Source: Streptomyces liliifuscus (lineage in GTDB: Bacteria > Actinomycetota > Actinomycetes > Streptomycetales > Streptomycetaceae). Taken from it: a stretch of 64,000 nucleotides of DNA. This document shows positions 23,205-32,088 of this stretch, piece after piece. The position numbers and the translations under genes are program-made. The DNA lies in contig NZ_CP066831.1 in NCBI RefSeq assembly GCF_016598615.1, positions 4,650,001 through 4,714,000 on the forward strand. Reading direction: 5' to 3'. The first letter of the stretch is position 1. Every line of letters starts with the position of its first letter. The notes under the pieces were generated by a model. That model was given only the letters and a program-made list of their open reading frames with translations, was not told where the DNA came from and made no database searches.

Positions 23205-26200
23205 GTGAGCGACGAGTACGAGAACGCGACCGGAGACGGGCCCCCGGCAGGAGAGGCCGCGGACCGCGGGGCGGCCGGGGACGGCCACGGCTCCGCCGCC
23301 TACCTGCGCTTCCCGCACCTCAACGGCGACCGCCTGTGCTTCGCGGCCGAGGACGACCTCTGGGTGGCCCCCCTCGATGCCCCCGGCCGGGCCTGGCGGC
23401 TGACCGTCGACCGCACGAAGGTGAGCCACCCGCGCTTCTCGCCCGACGGCCGCCACCTCGCGTACACGACCTGGCGCAACCTCGTGCCGGAGATCCATCT
23501 GGCGCCGGTGGACGGCGGTCCGGCCCGGCGGCTCACCTACTGGGGGAACGCCGACACCCAGGTCTGCGGCTGGTCCCCCGACGGCGACATCCTCGCCGTC
23601 GCCTCGCACGGCGAGCCCTTCTCCTACTTCACCTGGGCCTACAGCGTGCCGGTGGACGGCTGCCCCGGCGGCAAGCTCCCGTGGGGCCCGGTCTCCCGCA
23701 TCGCGGTCGAGGACTTCGCGGGCGAGCGCCTGACCCTGCTGCTCACCGGCACGCCCCCGCACGAGCCCGCCGCCTGGAAGCGGTATCGCGGCGGTGCCAC
23801 CGGCCGGCTCTGGCTGCACGGGCGGCGCATCCTCGCCGATCTCGACGGACACCTGGACTCGCCGATGTTCGTCGGCGGCCGCGTCGCCTTCCTCTCCGAC
23901 CACGAGGGCATCGGCAACCTCTACTCCTGTCTGCACGACGGCTCCGACCTGCGCCGCCACACCGACCACGACACCTTCTACGCCCGGCACGCGTCCAGCG
24001 ACGGCACCCGGGTCGTCTACCAGTGCGCGGGCGACCTGTGGATCGTCGACGACCTGTCCCCCGAATCGCTCCCCCGCCGCCTGGACGTACGCCTCGGCGG
24101 GCCGCGCGCCGGACGCCGTACGTACCAGGTGCCGGCCGCGCAGCACGTCGACGGGATCTCCGTGGACGAGACGGGCCGGGCCGGCGCGGTCGTCGTACGC
24201 GGCAGCCTGTACTGGCTCACGCACCGCGACGGCCCGGCGCGCACGATCGCGGACACCCCGGGCGTCCGGGTCCGGCTGCCCGAGATGCTCGGCTCGGGCG
24301 GGCAGGTCGCGTACGTGACGGACGCGGAGGGCGAGGACGCCGTCGAGATCGCCTATCTGCCGCGCGCCAGCGGCGAGCGTCGGCCGCGCCGGCTGGCTTC
24401 CGGCGAACTGGGCCGCGTCCTGGAACTCGTCTCGGACCCGAAGGGCGAGCGCCTGGCGATCGCGTCGAACGACGGGCGACTGCTGCTGCTCGACGCGACG
24501 GAGGAGTCCGGCGGAGGAGACGTCACCGAGCTCATCCGGTCCATCAACGGGCCGGTGCGCGATCTGGCCTTCTCCCCGGACGGGGCCTGGCTGACGTGGT
24601 CGCACCCGGGCATCGGCCGCACCCTGCGCCAGATCAAGATGGCCCGGATCGAGGGGCCCGGCGCGCGCACGATCGTCGACGTCACCAACGGCCGCTTCGA
24701 GGACGAGAACCCGGTCTTCACCCGGGACGGCCGCTTCCTGGCCTTCCTCTCCTGGCGCGGCTTCGACCCGGTGTACGACGTCCACACCGGCGACCTCTCC
24801 TTCCCGCTGGGCTGCCGCCCGTACCTCGTCCCGCTGTCCTCGGCGACGCCGTCCCCCTTCGCGCTGACCCCGGAGGGCCGCCCGGCGGCGGGCGGCCTGG
24901 ACCCGGTGGAGGACGAAGCCGGCGACGGCACGGTGACCGTGGAGATCGAGGGCCTGGAGAGCCGGGTGACCCCCTTCCCGGTCACGGCGTCCAAGTACTC
25001 GGCGCTGTACCCGGTCGCGGGCGGCGGCCTGGTCTGGCTGCGCTGGCCGATCTCGGGGGCGCTCGGCGAGACGTTCGCGAACCCGGACGACACGAGCGGG
25101 CGTCCGACCCTGGAGTACTTCAACATCACCAAGGCGAAGAAGTCCGAACTCGTCGAGCACCTCGACTGGTTCGCGCTGAGCGGCGACGGCAGCAGACTGG
25201 TCGTGGTCGACGAGGGCGACCTGCGCGCGGTCCCCTCCACGGAGTCGGGCGACGGCGACACGACCGTCTGGATCGACCTCCGCCGCATCCTCCACGAGGT
25301 GGACCCGGCCGCGGAGTGGCGCCAGGCGTACGCCGAGGCGGGCCGTCTCATCCGCGCCTACTTCTGGGCCCCCGACATGTGCGGCATCGACTGGGACGGA
25401 ATCCTGGAGCAGTACCGTCCGCTCGTCGAACGGGTCGCCTCCCCCGACGAGTTCGCCGACCTGCTCCGCGAGGTGCTCGGTGAACTGGGCACCTCGCACG
25501 CGTACGTCACCGCAGCCCGCCGCAACGAGGGCCCGCCCCACTATCAGCGGGCGCAGGGCCTCCTCGGCGCCAACTTCGTGCGGCGCGACGAGGGTTGGCT
25601 GGTCCGGCGCATCCTGCCCGGTGACTCGTCCGACTCCAAGGCCCGTTCCCCGCTGGCCGGTACGGGCATCCGCGAGGGCGCGGTCCTCACCCATGTGGAC
25701 GGCCGCCCCGTGCACCCCGTCTCGGGCCCCTTCCCCCTCCTCGCGGGCGCGGGCGGCACGACGGTCGAGCTGACGTTCACCCCGGCGGAGGGTGAGGGCC
25801 GCTCGCGCCGGGTCGCGGTGGTCCCCCTGGTCGACGAACGTCCGCTCCGCTACCAGGACTGGGTCGCCAAACGCCGTGAGGTCGTACGGGAGTTGAGCGG
25901 CGGCCGCTGCGGCTATCTGCACATCCCGGACATGGGCGGCTCGGGCTGGGCCCAGTTCAACCGCGATCTGCGCATGGAGGTGTCGCGGCCCGCGCTCATC
26001 GTCGACGTACGCGGCAACGCGGGCGGCCACATCAGCGAGCTGGTCGTGGAGAAACTCACCCGCACGATCCTGGGCTGGGACCTGACCCGCAACGCCCAGC
26101 CGGTGTCGTACGCGTCCAACGCCCCGCGGGGCCCGGTGGTGGCCCTGGCCGACGAGATGACCTCGTCCGACGGCGACATGATCACGGCTGCCTTCAAACT

Positions 26201-26537
26201 CCTGAAGCTGGGACCGGTGGTGGGCCAGCGCACCTGGGGCGGCGTCGTCGGCATGACCGGCCGCCACCGCCTGGGCGACGGCACGGTCATCACGGTCCCC
26301 ATGAACGCCGCCTGGTTCGACGCGTACGGCTGGTCCATCGAGAACCAGGGCGTCACCCCCGACCTCGAAATCCTCCGCACCCCCCTGGACTGGGCGGAAG
26401 GCCGCCACGCCCAACTGGACGACGCGGTCCAACTGGCCCTGGACCTCCTGTCCCTGCACCCCGCATCCACCCCACCCACCAACGAACCAACCCCCAACAG
26501 AGCCCGCCCGAAACTCCCACCGAGGGCTTCTTCATAG
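23205..26537 (+). CDS. tricorn protease homologue (S41 family)
   Basis: An about 1110-aa cytosolic protease that should act downstream of the proteasome or ClpP by trimming peptides. The N-terminal half forms beta-propeller blades (repeated FSPDGRHLAY-, SPDGDILAV-, TRDGRFLAF-like strands), followed by a PDZ domain (RRILPGDS...REGAVLTHVDGRPV) and the catalytic core. By spacing with the Thermoplasma enzyme the active-site residues are S764-H765 (LGTSHAY), S988-D989 (EMTSSDGD) and E1046 (SIENQG), all present. The start is uncertain: GTG 23205 is the most protein-like but lacks a ribosome site, and GTG 23201 is out of frame. It is transcribed alone. Confidence 0.92.
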   Translation: MSDEYENATGDGPPAGEAADRGAAGDGHGSAAYLRFPHLNGDRLCFAAEDDLWVAPLDAPGRAWRLTVDRTKVSHPRFSPDGRHLAYTTWRNLVPEIHLAPVDGGPARRLTYWGNADTQVCGWSPDGDILAVASHGEPFSYFTWAYSVPVDGCPGGKLPWGPVSRIAVEDFAGERLTLLLTGTPPHEPAAWKRYRGGATGRLWLHGRRILADLDGHLDSPMFVGGRVAFLSDHEGIGNLYSCLHDGSDLRRHTDHDTFYARHASSDGTRVVYQCAGDLWIVDDLSPESLPRRLDVRLGGPRAGRRTYQVPAAQHVDGISVDETGRAGAVVVRGSLYWLTHRDGPARTIADTPGVRVRLPEMLGSGGQVAYVTDAEGEDAVEIAYLPRASGERRPRRLASGELGRVLELVSDPKGERLAIASNDGRLLLLDATEESGGGDVTELIRSINGPVRDLAFSPDGAWLTWSHPGIGRTLRQIKMARIEGPGARTIVDVTNGRFEDENPVFTRDGRFLAFLSWRGFDPVYDVHTGDLSFPLGCRPYLVPLSSATPSPFALTPEGRPAAGGLDPVEDEAGDGTVTVEIEGLESRVTPFPVTASKYSALYPVAGGGLVWLRWPISGALGETFANPDDTSGRPTLEYFNITKAKKSELVEHLDWFALSGDGSRLVVVDEGDLRAVPSTESGDGDTTVWIDLRRILHEVDPAAEWRQAYAEAGRLIRAYFWAPDMCGIDWDGILEQYRPLVERVASPDEFADLLREVLGELGTSHAYVTAARRNEGPPHYQRAQGLLGANFVRRDEGWLVRRILPGDSSDSKARSPLAGTGIREGAVLTHVDGRPVHPVSGPFPLLAGAGGTTVELTFTPAEGEGRSRRVAVVPLVDERPLRYQDWVAKRREVVRELSGGRCGYLHIPDMGGSGWAQFNRDLRMEVSRPALIVDVRGNAGGHISELVVEKLTRTILGWDLTRNAQPVSYASNAPRGPVVALADEMTSSDGDMITAAFKLLKLGPVVGQRTWGGVVGMTGRHRLGDGTVITVPMNAAWFDAYGWSIENQGVTPDLEILRTPLDWAEGRHAQLDDAVQLALDLLSLHPASTPPTNEPTPNRARPKLPPRASS

Positions 26538-26609
26538 GGGGACGTGAGGGGGTTCCGCTTTTCGCTTCAGGTTGCCCGCCACGGGGGATCGGGCGAGCCC
26601 TTCGCTTTG

Positions 26610-26630
26610 AGGGGCGCGGGGAACTGCGCG
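26610..26630 (+). repeat. single copy of the AGGGGCGCGGGGAACTGCGC repeat
   Basis: An exact copy of the core lies between the tricorn gene and the terminator of the convergent small gene. Confidence 0.75.
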
Positions 26631-26675
26631 ACCAGCCCACACACACCCGCACCCGACGAACAACCCGGCGCACAC

Positions 26676-26715
26676 AAAAACGCGGGGTGCCCTCCCAAAG
26701 AAGGACACCCCACGC
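26676..26715 (-). terminator. Rho-independent terminator of the 76-aa gene
   Basis: Read on the minus strand, GCGTGGGGTG pairs with CACCCCGCG (one bulge) around a 16-nt loop and is followed directly by TTTTTG. It is one of the few terminators here with a real T-run, and it lies 14 nt after the stop codon. Confidence 0.8.
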
Positions 26716-26728
26716 TCAGACCACTCGA

Positions 26729-26959
26729 TCAGATGTCCTGATCGAACCGCTCCCGCGCATCGCGCGAAGCCCGCTGCACCTCGTCAGGCGTCTGCCGCCC
26801 CGGCTCCTGCCGCTCGCGCTGACCCCGCTCACGCGGCTCGCGCGGCTCACGCGGCTGCTGCCCGCGCTCACGCTCTTCGTCCCGGCCCTGGCCGGCACGC
26901 TGACGCGCCTGCTCGTCGAGCTGGTCGGCCTTGTCCTGGAACTGGTCCTTCATGCCCAT
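26729..26959 (-). CDS. small highly charged, probably disordered protein
   Basis: A 76-aa protein beginning MGMKDQFQDKADQLDEQARQ and continuing as a string of Arg/Glu/Pro/Gln (REPREPRERGQ). It has no hydrophobic core. The first 25 residues could form an amphipathic helix resembling the start of CsbD-like stress proteins. ATG 26959 is chosen because GGGAG lies 8 nt upstream. A good terminator follows. No function can be assigned; similar short proteins occur in other Streptomyces as far as I recall. Confidence 0.72.
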   Translation of the reverse strand: MGMKDQFQDKADQLDEQARQRAGQGRDEERERGQQPREPREPRERGQRERQEPGRQTPDEVQRASRDARERFDQDI

Positions 26960-27045
26960 GAGATTCACTCCCGTAGTGGGTGGGGGATTGGGGGCTCAAC
27001 CAGATTCACACGGACCGACAAAGTGCGCATTTCGATCAGTAACGG

Positions 27046-27930
27046 TCAGTTACCCACAGTGTTCCGTGCCTGCTCATCGGCCTCTCCCCCGGCCCCGACG
27101 AGCCCCTTGGACACCTGCCCGACCCGCGGAGCGAACCGCCGCATCTCCCGCTGCCCCACCGACCCGATGATCCCCGGCAGATACCCGCGTACGCCCTGCA
27201 TCCCCCGCAGCCACCACTGCCCGTACACATGGCTGGACCGCCGCTCGATGCCTGCCACGATCCGGTCGACGGCCGGCCCGAGCGGATACGTCTTGTTCGC
27301 GGGCCAGGGCAACCGCTGCCTCAACTCCCGCATGACGTCGTCCTGATCGGCCCCGCGCACCATGTCGGTGTCGGTCCACGACAGATACCCGACCCCCACA
27401 CGTACGCCCTTGTACCCGACCTCGGCCCGCAGGCTGTGCGCGTACGCCTCGACGCCCGACTTGGAGGCGCAGTACGCGGTCATCATCGGCGCGGGTGTGA
27501 TCGCGGCGAGCGAGGCGATCTGCAGCAGATACCCGCGGCTCTCCATCAGCACGGGCAGGAACGCCCGCGCGGTCATCGCCGACCCGATGAGGTTGACCTC
27601 GATGACCCGCCGCCACGCCTGGGGGTCGGAGTCGACGAACGGCCCTCCGTTGGCGACCCCGGCGTTGGCGACGACGATGTCGACCTTCCCGAAGCGCTCC
27701 TTCACCTCCGCGGCGACCCGTGTCATCGCCTCGTGGTCGGTGACGTCGGCGTACCAGTGCCCGCTCTCGCCGTGCAGCCGCTCGGCGACCTGCTTCAGTA
27801 CGTCCGGCTCAAGACCGACGAGCGCGACCGTGGCACCGCGGGCGGAGAGCTTGCGGGCGAGGAGTTCCCCGACGCCCCGCGCGGCCCCCGTGACCACGGC
27901 GACCTGCCCTTCCAGGCTGACCCTGCTCAT
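27046..27930 (-). CDS. short-chain dehydrogenase/reductase
   Basis: A 294-aa SDR oxidoreductase with the classical cofactor motif TGAARGVGE near the N-terminus, NAGVANGG, and the Ser/Tyr/Lys triad (IASLAAIT, YCASK). The C-terminal 60 residues (YGQWWLRGMQGVRGYLPG...) form an extra region typical of SDRs that sit beside Baeyer-Villiger monooxygenases. Last gene of a three-gene operon; its ATG overlaps the upstream stop (ATGA) and has AAGGAGG before it. Likely oxidises or reduces an alcohol/ketone handled by the monooxygenase. Confidence 0.9.
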   Translation of the reverse strand: MSRVSLEGQVAVVTGAARGVGELLARKLSARGATVALVGLEPDVLKQVAERLHGESGHWYADVTDHEAMTRVAAEVKERFGKVDIVVANAGVANGGPFVDSDPQAWRRVIEVNLIGSAMTARAFLPVLMESRGYLLQIASLAAITPAPMMTAYCASKSGVEAYAHSLRAEVGYKGVRVGVGYLSWTDTDMVRGADQDDVMRELRQRLPWPANKTYPLGPAVDRIVAGIERRSSHVYGQWWLRGMQGVRGYLPGIIGSVGQREMRRFAPRVGQVSKGLVGAGGEADEQARNTVGN

Positions 27931-28850
27931 GCGCCCTCCTTCTGCTGGATCCGTACGTACGTGGAGACGAGTTCCCGTATCCGGGTGATGACCAGCTCGG
28001 GCGCCTCGACCGGGGTCATGTGCCCGAGCCCGGGCAGTTCGGTGGAACCGACACAGTGCGGCAGCGCGGCGACGAGTGCGCGCGCGTGCACGACGGGCGT
28101 CATCCGGTCGGCCGTGCCGACGACCACCGCGGCCGGCACGCTCAACTCCCTTACCCGATGGTCGAGATCGAGGGTGTCGAGCACGTGCGACCAGGCGTAC
28201 CGCACCTTGCGCGGGCAGGCGTGCACGATCCGCGCGCACGCCTCGACCATGCCGGGCGCCGAACCGGGCCCCATCGTCGCGTACTTGAGGATCCGCCGGG
28301 CGAGCGGTGTGACGGGCCCGAGCGGAGCCCGCGAGCCGAGCACCTTCCTGGTCAGCCAGGTCCGCGACCGCCCGGCCCGCATCGGCACCACCAGCGATTC
28401 GGCGACCAGCCGCGAACTGCCCGTACTGCACAGCAGCACGGCACTCGCGTGCTCCCGGAACCGGTCCCGCCCGGCCGCGGCCATCAGCGTCATCCCGCCC
28501 ATCGAGTGCCCGGCCAGAACGGCCTTCTCCCCGGGCGCGAGCGTGGCGGCGAGCACGGCCTCCAGATCGTCGGCGAGCGCGTCCGCGCTGCACACGGGGT
28601 TCACCGGACTGCGGCCGTGCCCCCGCTGGTCGTACGCGATCACGCGATGGTCGGCGGCGAGGTCCCTGATCTGTGCCGCCCAGAAGGCGGTCGAGCACGA
28701 CCACCCGTGCGAGAGGACCACCGCGGGCGCGTCCTCGGGCCCGTGCACCTCGACGTGCAGCCGGGCCCCGTCGGCGGAGACGGCGGTCAGCTCGCACACG
28801 GGAACGGGCGGCGCGTACGGACCGGACCTCACATGCGTCAGCCTGCTCAC
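27927..28850 (-). CDS. alpha/beta-fold hydrolase
   Basis: A 307-aa alpha/beta hydrolase. The oxyanion HGWS segment, nucleophile elbow GHSMGG, a catalytic Asp (VVVGTADRMTP) and His (GLGHMTP) are all in place. Its GTG overlaps the stop of the upstream monooxygenase (GTGA), and its stop overlaps the SDR start. In this context it is the expected esterase or lactonase that cleaves the product of a Baeyer-Villiger oxidation. Confidence 0.9.
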   Translation of the reverse strand: MSRLTHVRSGPYAPPVPVCELTAVSADGARLHVEVHGPEDAPAVVLSHGWSCSTAFWAAQIRDLAADHRVIAYDQRGHGRSPVNPVCSADALADDLEAVLAATLAPGEKAVLAGHSMGGMTLMAAAGRDRFREHASAVLLCSTGSSRLVAESLVVPMRAGRSRTWLTRKVLGSRAPLGPVTPLARRILKYATMGPGSAPGMVEACARIVHACPRKVRYAWSHVLDTLDLDHRVRELSVPAAVVVGTADRMTPVVHARALVAALPHCVGSTELPGLGHMTPVEAPELVITRIRELVSTYVRIQQKEGA

Positions 28851-30376
28851 GCGCCCGCCTCCACCCTCTTCTTCGTACGACGCTTCGGTGCCGCCTCCGG
28901 CTCGGGCGGCGGCCGCAGCAGGTCGTACTCCGCCAGATCCACGCGCCGGGTCGCACCGCGGAACTCCGTGGTCGTACCGGGCCAGATGGTCGTGTTGACG
29001 CCGTTGTCGTCGAGGTACCAGCTGGTGCAGCCGCCGGTGTTCCAGACCGTACGCTTCATGCGCTCCTGGACGCGGTGGTTCCAGGCGTCGACCGCGCCGG
29101 GCCGTGCGTCGAGGGCGGCCCGCCCGCCGAGCACATCCAACTGCCGCAGGTAGTCCGCCATGTAGTTGAGCTGGGACTCGATCATCAGGATCATGCTGGA
29201 GTTCCCGAGGCCGGTGTTCGGCCCGATGATCGTCATCCAGTTGGGGAACCCGGCCGCCGTCGCACCCCGCAGGGACTTCATGCCGGAGCCCCATGCCTCG
29301 GCAAGCGTTTTGCCCTCCGCCCCGACGACCCGATCGGCGATCGGCATGTCGGTGACGTGGAAGCCCGTGCCGAAGACGATCGCGTCGACCTCGGCCTCGG
29401 TGCCGTCGGCGGCCACGACGGTCGACCCGCGGACCTCGCCGAGCCCGCTCGCGACCACGTCCACATTGGGCTGCGCGAGGGCCGGGTAGTACGTGCTGGA
29501 CAGCAGGATGCGCTTGCAGCCGATGCGGTACGAGGGGGTCAACTTGGCCCTGAGCTCGGGGTCCTTGATGGCCCGGGCCATGTTCCGCTTGGCCAACTGC
29601 TCCACCAGTCCGAGCTCGTTGGGCCGTTTGGTGAACGCCTGGACCTGCAACTCCCGCAGGCCCCACAGGAGTCCGCGCCGGGCCTGCGAGGTGAAGGGCA
29701 GCTGACGGTGCAGCCAGCGCTCGGCGCCGGTGATGGGCCGGTCGACGCGGGGCATCACCCAGGGCGGGGTGCGCTGGAAGAGGGTGAGCTTCGCGACGTC
29801 CGGCTGGATGCTCGGCACGATCTGGATGGCCGAGGCCCCCGTACCGACCATCGCGACCCGCTTGCCGCGCAGGTCGTAGTCGTGGTCCCAGCGGGCCGAG
29901 TGGAAGACCTTGCCGGGAAAGGTGTCGATGCCGGGAACATCCGGGGTCTTGGGGTCGGAGAGCGGCCCGGTCGCGGACACGACGACGTCGGCGGTGAGGG
30001 TCCCGCTGCTGGTCTCGACGACCCAGCGCAGCCGCTCCGCGTCCCAGGTCATCATCTTCACCTCCGAGTTGAAGCGAAGGTGCGACCGGAGCCGGAAGAC
30101 GTCGGTGACGTGCTCCAGATAGGCGCGGATGTGCTCCTGCCCGGAGAAGGTGCGCGGCCAGTCGGGGTTGGGCGCGAACGAGAAGGAGTAGAGGTGGGAC
30201 GGCACGTCACAGGCGCAGCCCGGATAGCTGTTGTCCCGCCAGGTCCCGCCCACGCTGTCGGCCCGCTCCAGGACGACGAAGTCCGTGACGCCCTCGCGGC
30301 GCAACCGCACAGCGGCTCCGAGCCCGCCGAAGCCGGAACCGATCACCGCCACCCGTACATGCTCGTGCTCGGTCAT
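28847..30376 (-). CDS. flavin-containing Baeyer-Villiger-type monooxygenase
   Basis: A 509-aa FAD/NADPH monooxygenase. GSGFGG (13-18) binds FAD, a second GTGASA Rossmann motif binds NADPH, and FPGKVFHSARWDHD matches the Baeyer-Villiger fingerprint FxGxxxHxxxW(P/D). It should convert a ketone to an ester or lactone. The ATG at 30376 has GGAGG 6 nt upstream. It leads the operon with the hydrolase and the SDR; the three together would take a ketone to an acid and an alcohol and then oxidise the alcohol. A perfect operator-like palindrome lies 39 nt before its start. Confidence 0.92.
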   Translation of the reverse strand: MTEHEHVRVAVIGSGFGGLGAAVRLRREGVTDFVVLERADSVGGTWRDNSYPGCACDVPSHLYSFSFAPNPDWPRTFSGQEHIRAYLEHVTDVFRLRSHLRFNSEVKMMTWDAERLRWVVETSSGTLTADVVVSATGPLSDPKTPDVPGIDTFPGKVFHSARWDHDYDLRGKRVAMVGTGASAIQIVPSIQPDVAKLTLFQRTPPWVMPRVDRPITGAERWLHRQLPFTSQARRGLLWGLRELQVQAFTKRPNELGLVEQLAKRNMARAIKDPELRAKLTPSYRIGCKRILLSSTYYPALAQPNVDVVASGLGEVRGSTVVAADGTEAEVDAIVFGTGFHVTDMPIADRVVGAEGKTLAEAWGSGMKSLRGATAAGFPNWMTIIGPNTGLGNSSMILMIESQLNYMADYLRQLDVLGGRAALDARPGAVDAWNHRVQERMKRTVWNTGGCTSWYLDDNGVNTTIWPGTTTEFRGATRRVDLAEYDLLRPPPEPEAAPKRRTKKRVEAGA

Positions 30377-30414
30377 CCCGACGCCTCCATTGCCGCGTAC
30401 GACGCTACCGACTC

Positions 30415-30432
30415 CGCCAGTGAACACTGGCG
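30415..30432 (-). promoter_or_regulatory. 18-bp palindrome upstream of the monooxygenase operon
   Basis: CGCCAGTG-AA-CACTGGCG has perfect 8-bp arms around a 2-bp centre. The form suits a TetR-family dimer, yet the neighbouring regulator is MerR-type, so the protein that binds here may be encoded elsewhere. Confidence 0.6.
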
Positions 30433-30455
30433 CAATGGGAGCGTAGAGCAGCTCC

Positions 30456-30511
30456 TTACCGATGGGTAGGGGTCGGGGGGAAGGAAAGTTACCGACGGTA
30501 CGACATAGGCT
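30456..30511 (+). promoter_or_regulatory. merR promoter with repeated TTACCGA elements
   Basis: TTACCGATGGGTA (30456-30468) and TTACCGACGGTA (30489-30500) are related half-palindromes 33 bp apart; the second contains the perfect palindrome TACCG-A-CGGTA. TAGGCT (30506-30511) ends 7 nt before the GTG of merR and looks like a leaderless -10 box. Confidence 0.5.
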
Positions 30512-30518
30512 TCCGGGC

Positions 30519-31178
30519 GTGGCGGACAAGCGGGAGTACCGAATGGAGGAGCTGGCCAGGGAGGCCGGCATCACCGTGCGCACGCTGCGCTTCTACCGCG
30601 AGCGCAAGCTGATCCCGCCACCGCGCCGCGAGGGCCGGATCGCCTGGTACGACGAGGACCACCTGGCCCGCCTGCGCACGATCGCCGCCCTCCTGGACCG
30701 CGGCCACACCCTCAACGGCATCGCCGAACTCGCCGAGGCCTTCGACCACGGCCGGGACGTCGGTGAACTCCTGGGCCTCGGCGCCCCCACCGAGGAGACC
30801 CCGGTCCGCCTCTCGCCGGAGGAACTGGCGGACGTGTTCGCGGGCCAGGCCACCCCGGAGAACCTCGCCGCGGCCCTCGACCTCGGCTACCTCGCCACCG
30901 ACGGCACGGACCTGGTCCACATCAGCCGCCGCCTGCTGGACACATCGGCGGCACTCGTCCGCGAGGGCATCCCCCTCGCGGACGTCCTCGCCGCGGCCCA
31001 CCGGGTCCGCGAACACGCCGACGCCCTCGCCGAGTTGTTCACCACCCTCGTCCTCACCACCGGAACGGCCGACCGCACCCCGGAGGACCTGCAACGCCTG
31101 CGCCCGCTGGCGAAGAGCGTGGTGGAGGCGGAGCTGTCGATGGCGCTGGACCGGCGCCTACGGGGTCAGAGGTCGTAG
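30519..31178 (+). CDS. MerR-family transcriptional regulator
   Basis: A 219-aa regulator with an N-terminal MerR winged helix (YRMEELAREAGITVRTLRFYRERKLIPP type), the arginine-rich wing, and a long helical C-terminal effector domain without obvious metal-binding cysteines. GTG 30519 is favoured by the leaderless -10 box; the ATG at 30543 is an alternative. It diverges from the monooxygenase operon and may control it. Its last 13 nt overlap the end of the convergent exonuclease gene. Confidence 0.88.
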   Translation: MADKREYRMEELAREAGITVRTLRFYRERKLIPPPRREGRIAWYDEDHLARLRTIAALLDRGHTLNGIAELAEAFDHGRDVGELLGLGAPTEETPVRLSPEELADVFAGQATPENLAAALDLGYLATDGTDLVHISRRLLDTSAALVREGIPLADVLAAAHRVREHADALAELFTTLVLTTGTADRTPEDLQRLRPLAKSVVEAELSMALDRRLRGQRS

Positions 31179-31969
31179 ACCACGGTCACCGGCGCGTGGT
31201 CGGACCACCGCTCGTCGTGCGTGGCCGCCCGCTCCACGAACCCCTTGACGGCCTTGGTCGCGAGGCCCGGCGTGGCGACCTGGTAGTCGATCCTCCAGCC
31301 GGTGTCGTTGTCGAAGGCCCGGCCCCGGTAGGACCACCACGAGTACGGCCCCTCCGCGTCCGGGTGGAGGGCGCGGACGACGTCCACGTACCCGCCGTCC
31401 GTCCCGTCGAGGACGCGGCCGAGCCAGGCGCGCTCCTCGGGCAGGAAGCCGGAGTTCTTCTGGTTGCCGCGCCAGTTCTTGAGGTCGGCCTGCTGGTGGG
31501 CGATGTTCCAGTCGCCGCAGACGACGACCTCGCGTCCGTCGGCGGCGGCGCGCCGGCGCAGGTTCTTCAGGTGGACCAGGAACTCGTCCATGAACCGGAT
31601 CTTCTCGTCCTGCCGCTCGGTGCCGACCTCGCCGGAGGGCAGGTACAGGCTGGCGACGGTGACGCCGGGCAGGTCGGCCTCGACGTACCGGCCACTGCCG
31701 TCGAACTCGGCGGACCCGAAGCCGACCTGGACGCGGTCGGGCTCGCGGCGCGTGTAGAGGGAGACGCCGGCCCGGCCCTTCGCGGCGGCGGGCGCGTGCA
31801 CGACATGCCACCCCTCGGGCTGCCGCACACCCTCCGGGAGCTGCTGGGCCTCGGCCCGCACCTCCTGGAGGCACAGCACATCGGCGGACGTCTCCGCCAG
31901 CCACTCCACGAAGCCCTTCTTGGCGGCGGCCCGGAGCCCGTTCACATTCACAGAGGTCACAGTCAGCAC
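31166..31969 (-). CDS. xthA: exodeoxyribonuclease III (XthA)
   Basis: A 267-aa AP endonuclease/3'-phosphatase of the ExoIII family for base-excision repair. Conserved stretches include SVNVNGLRAA, LCLQEVRAE (catalytic Glu), VVCGDWNIAH (Asp/Asn), a W-rich SWWSYRGRAFDND region and the C-terminal SDHAPV with the catalytic His. GTG 31969 lies 6 nt after TATCGT (complement of 31976-31981), so the mRNA is probably leaderless. The gene ends inside the tail of merR on the opposite strand. Confidence 0.93.
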   Translation of the reverse strand: MLTVTSVNVNGLRAAAKKGFVEWLAETSADVLCLQEVRAEAQQLPEGVRQPEGWHVVHAPAAAKGRAGVSLYTRREPDRVQVGFGSAEFDGSGRYVEADLPGVTVASLYLPSGEVGTERQDEKIRFMDEFLVHLKNLRRRAAADGREVVVCGDWNIAHQQADLKNWRGNQKNSGFLPEERAWLGRVLDGTDGGYVDVVRALHPDAEGPYSWWSYRGRAFDNDTGWRIDYQVATPGLATKAVKGFVERAATHDERWSDHAPVTVVYDL

Positions 31970-32088
31970 CCGGGCACGATACCGGCACACTGGTACGTGC
32001 ACAGCGCCCGCCCGAGCCCTACGCATGAAGGGCGGACGCACCGCATGCCCGCCCTTCCCACTCACCGCATAGAAGTACAATGGTCAGC

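Noticed and set aside
25360..25400. MCGIDWDG in the tricorn protease looked like a lost catalytic histidine.
   Set aside because: Spacing to S988 and E1046 shows that the catalytic pair is S764-H765 in LGTSHAY; the active site is complete.
19807..26459. Very long open frames antisense to the MMPL and tricorn genes (up to about 1160 codons).
   Set aside because: They mirror GC-rich coding sequence in the opposite strand, have Arg/Gly/Pro-rich translations, no ribosome sites and no recognisable domains.
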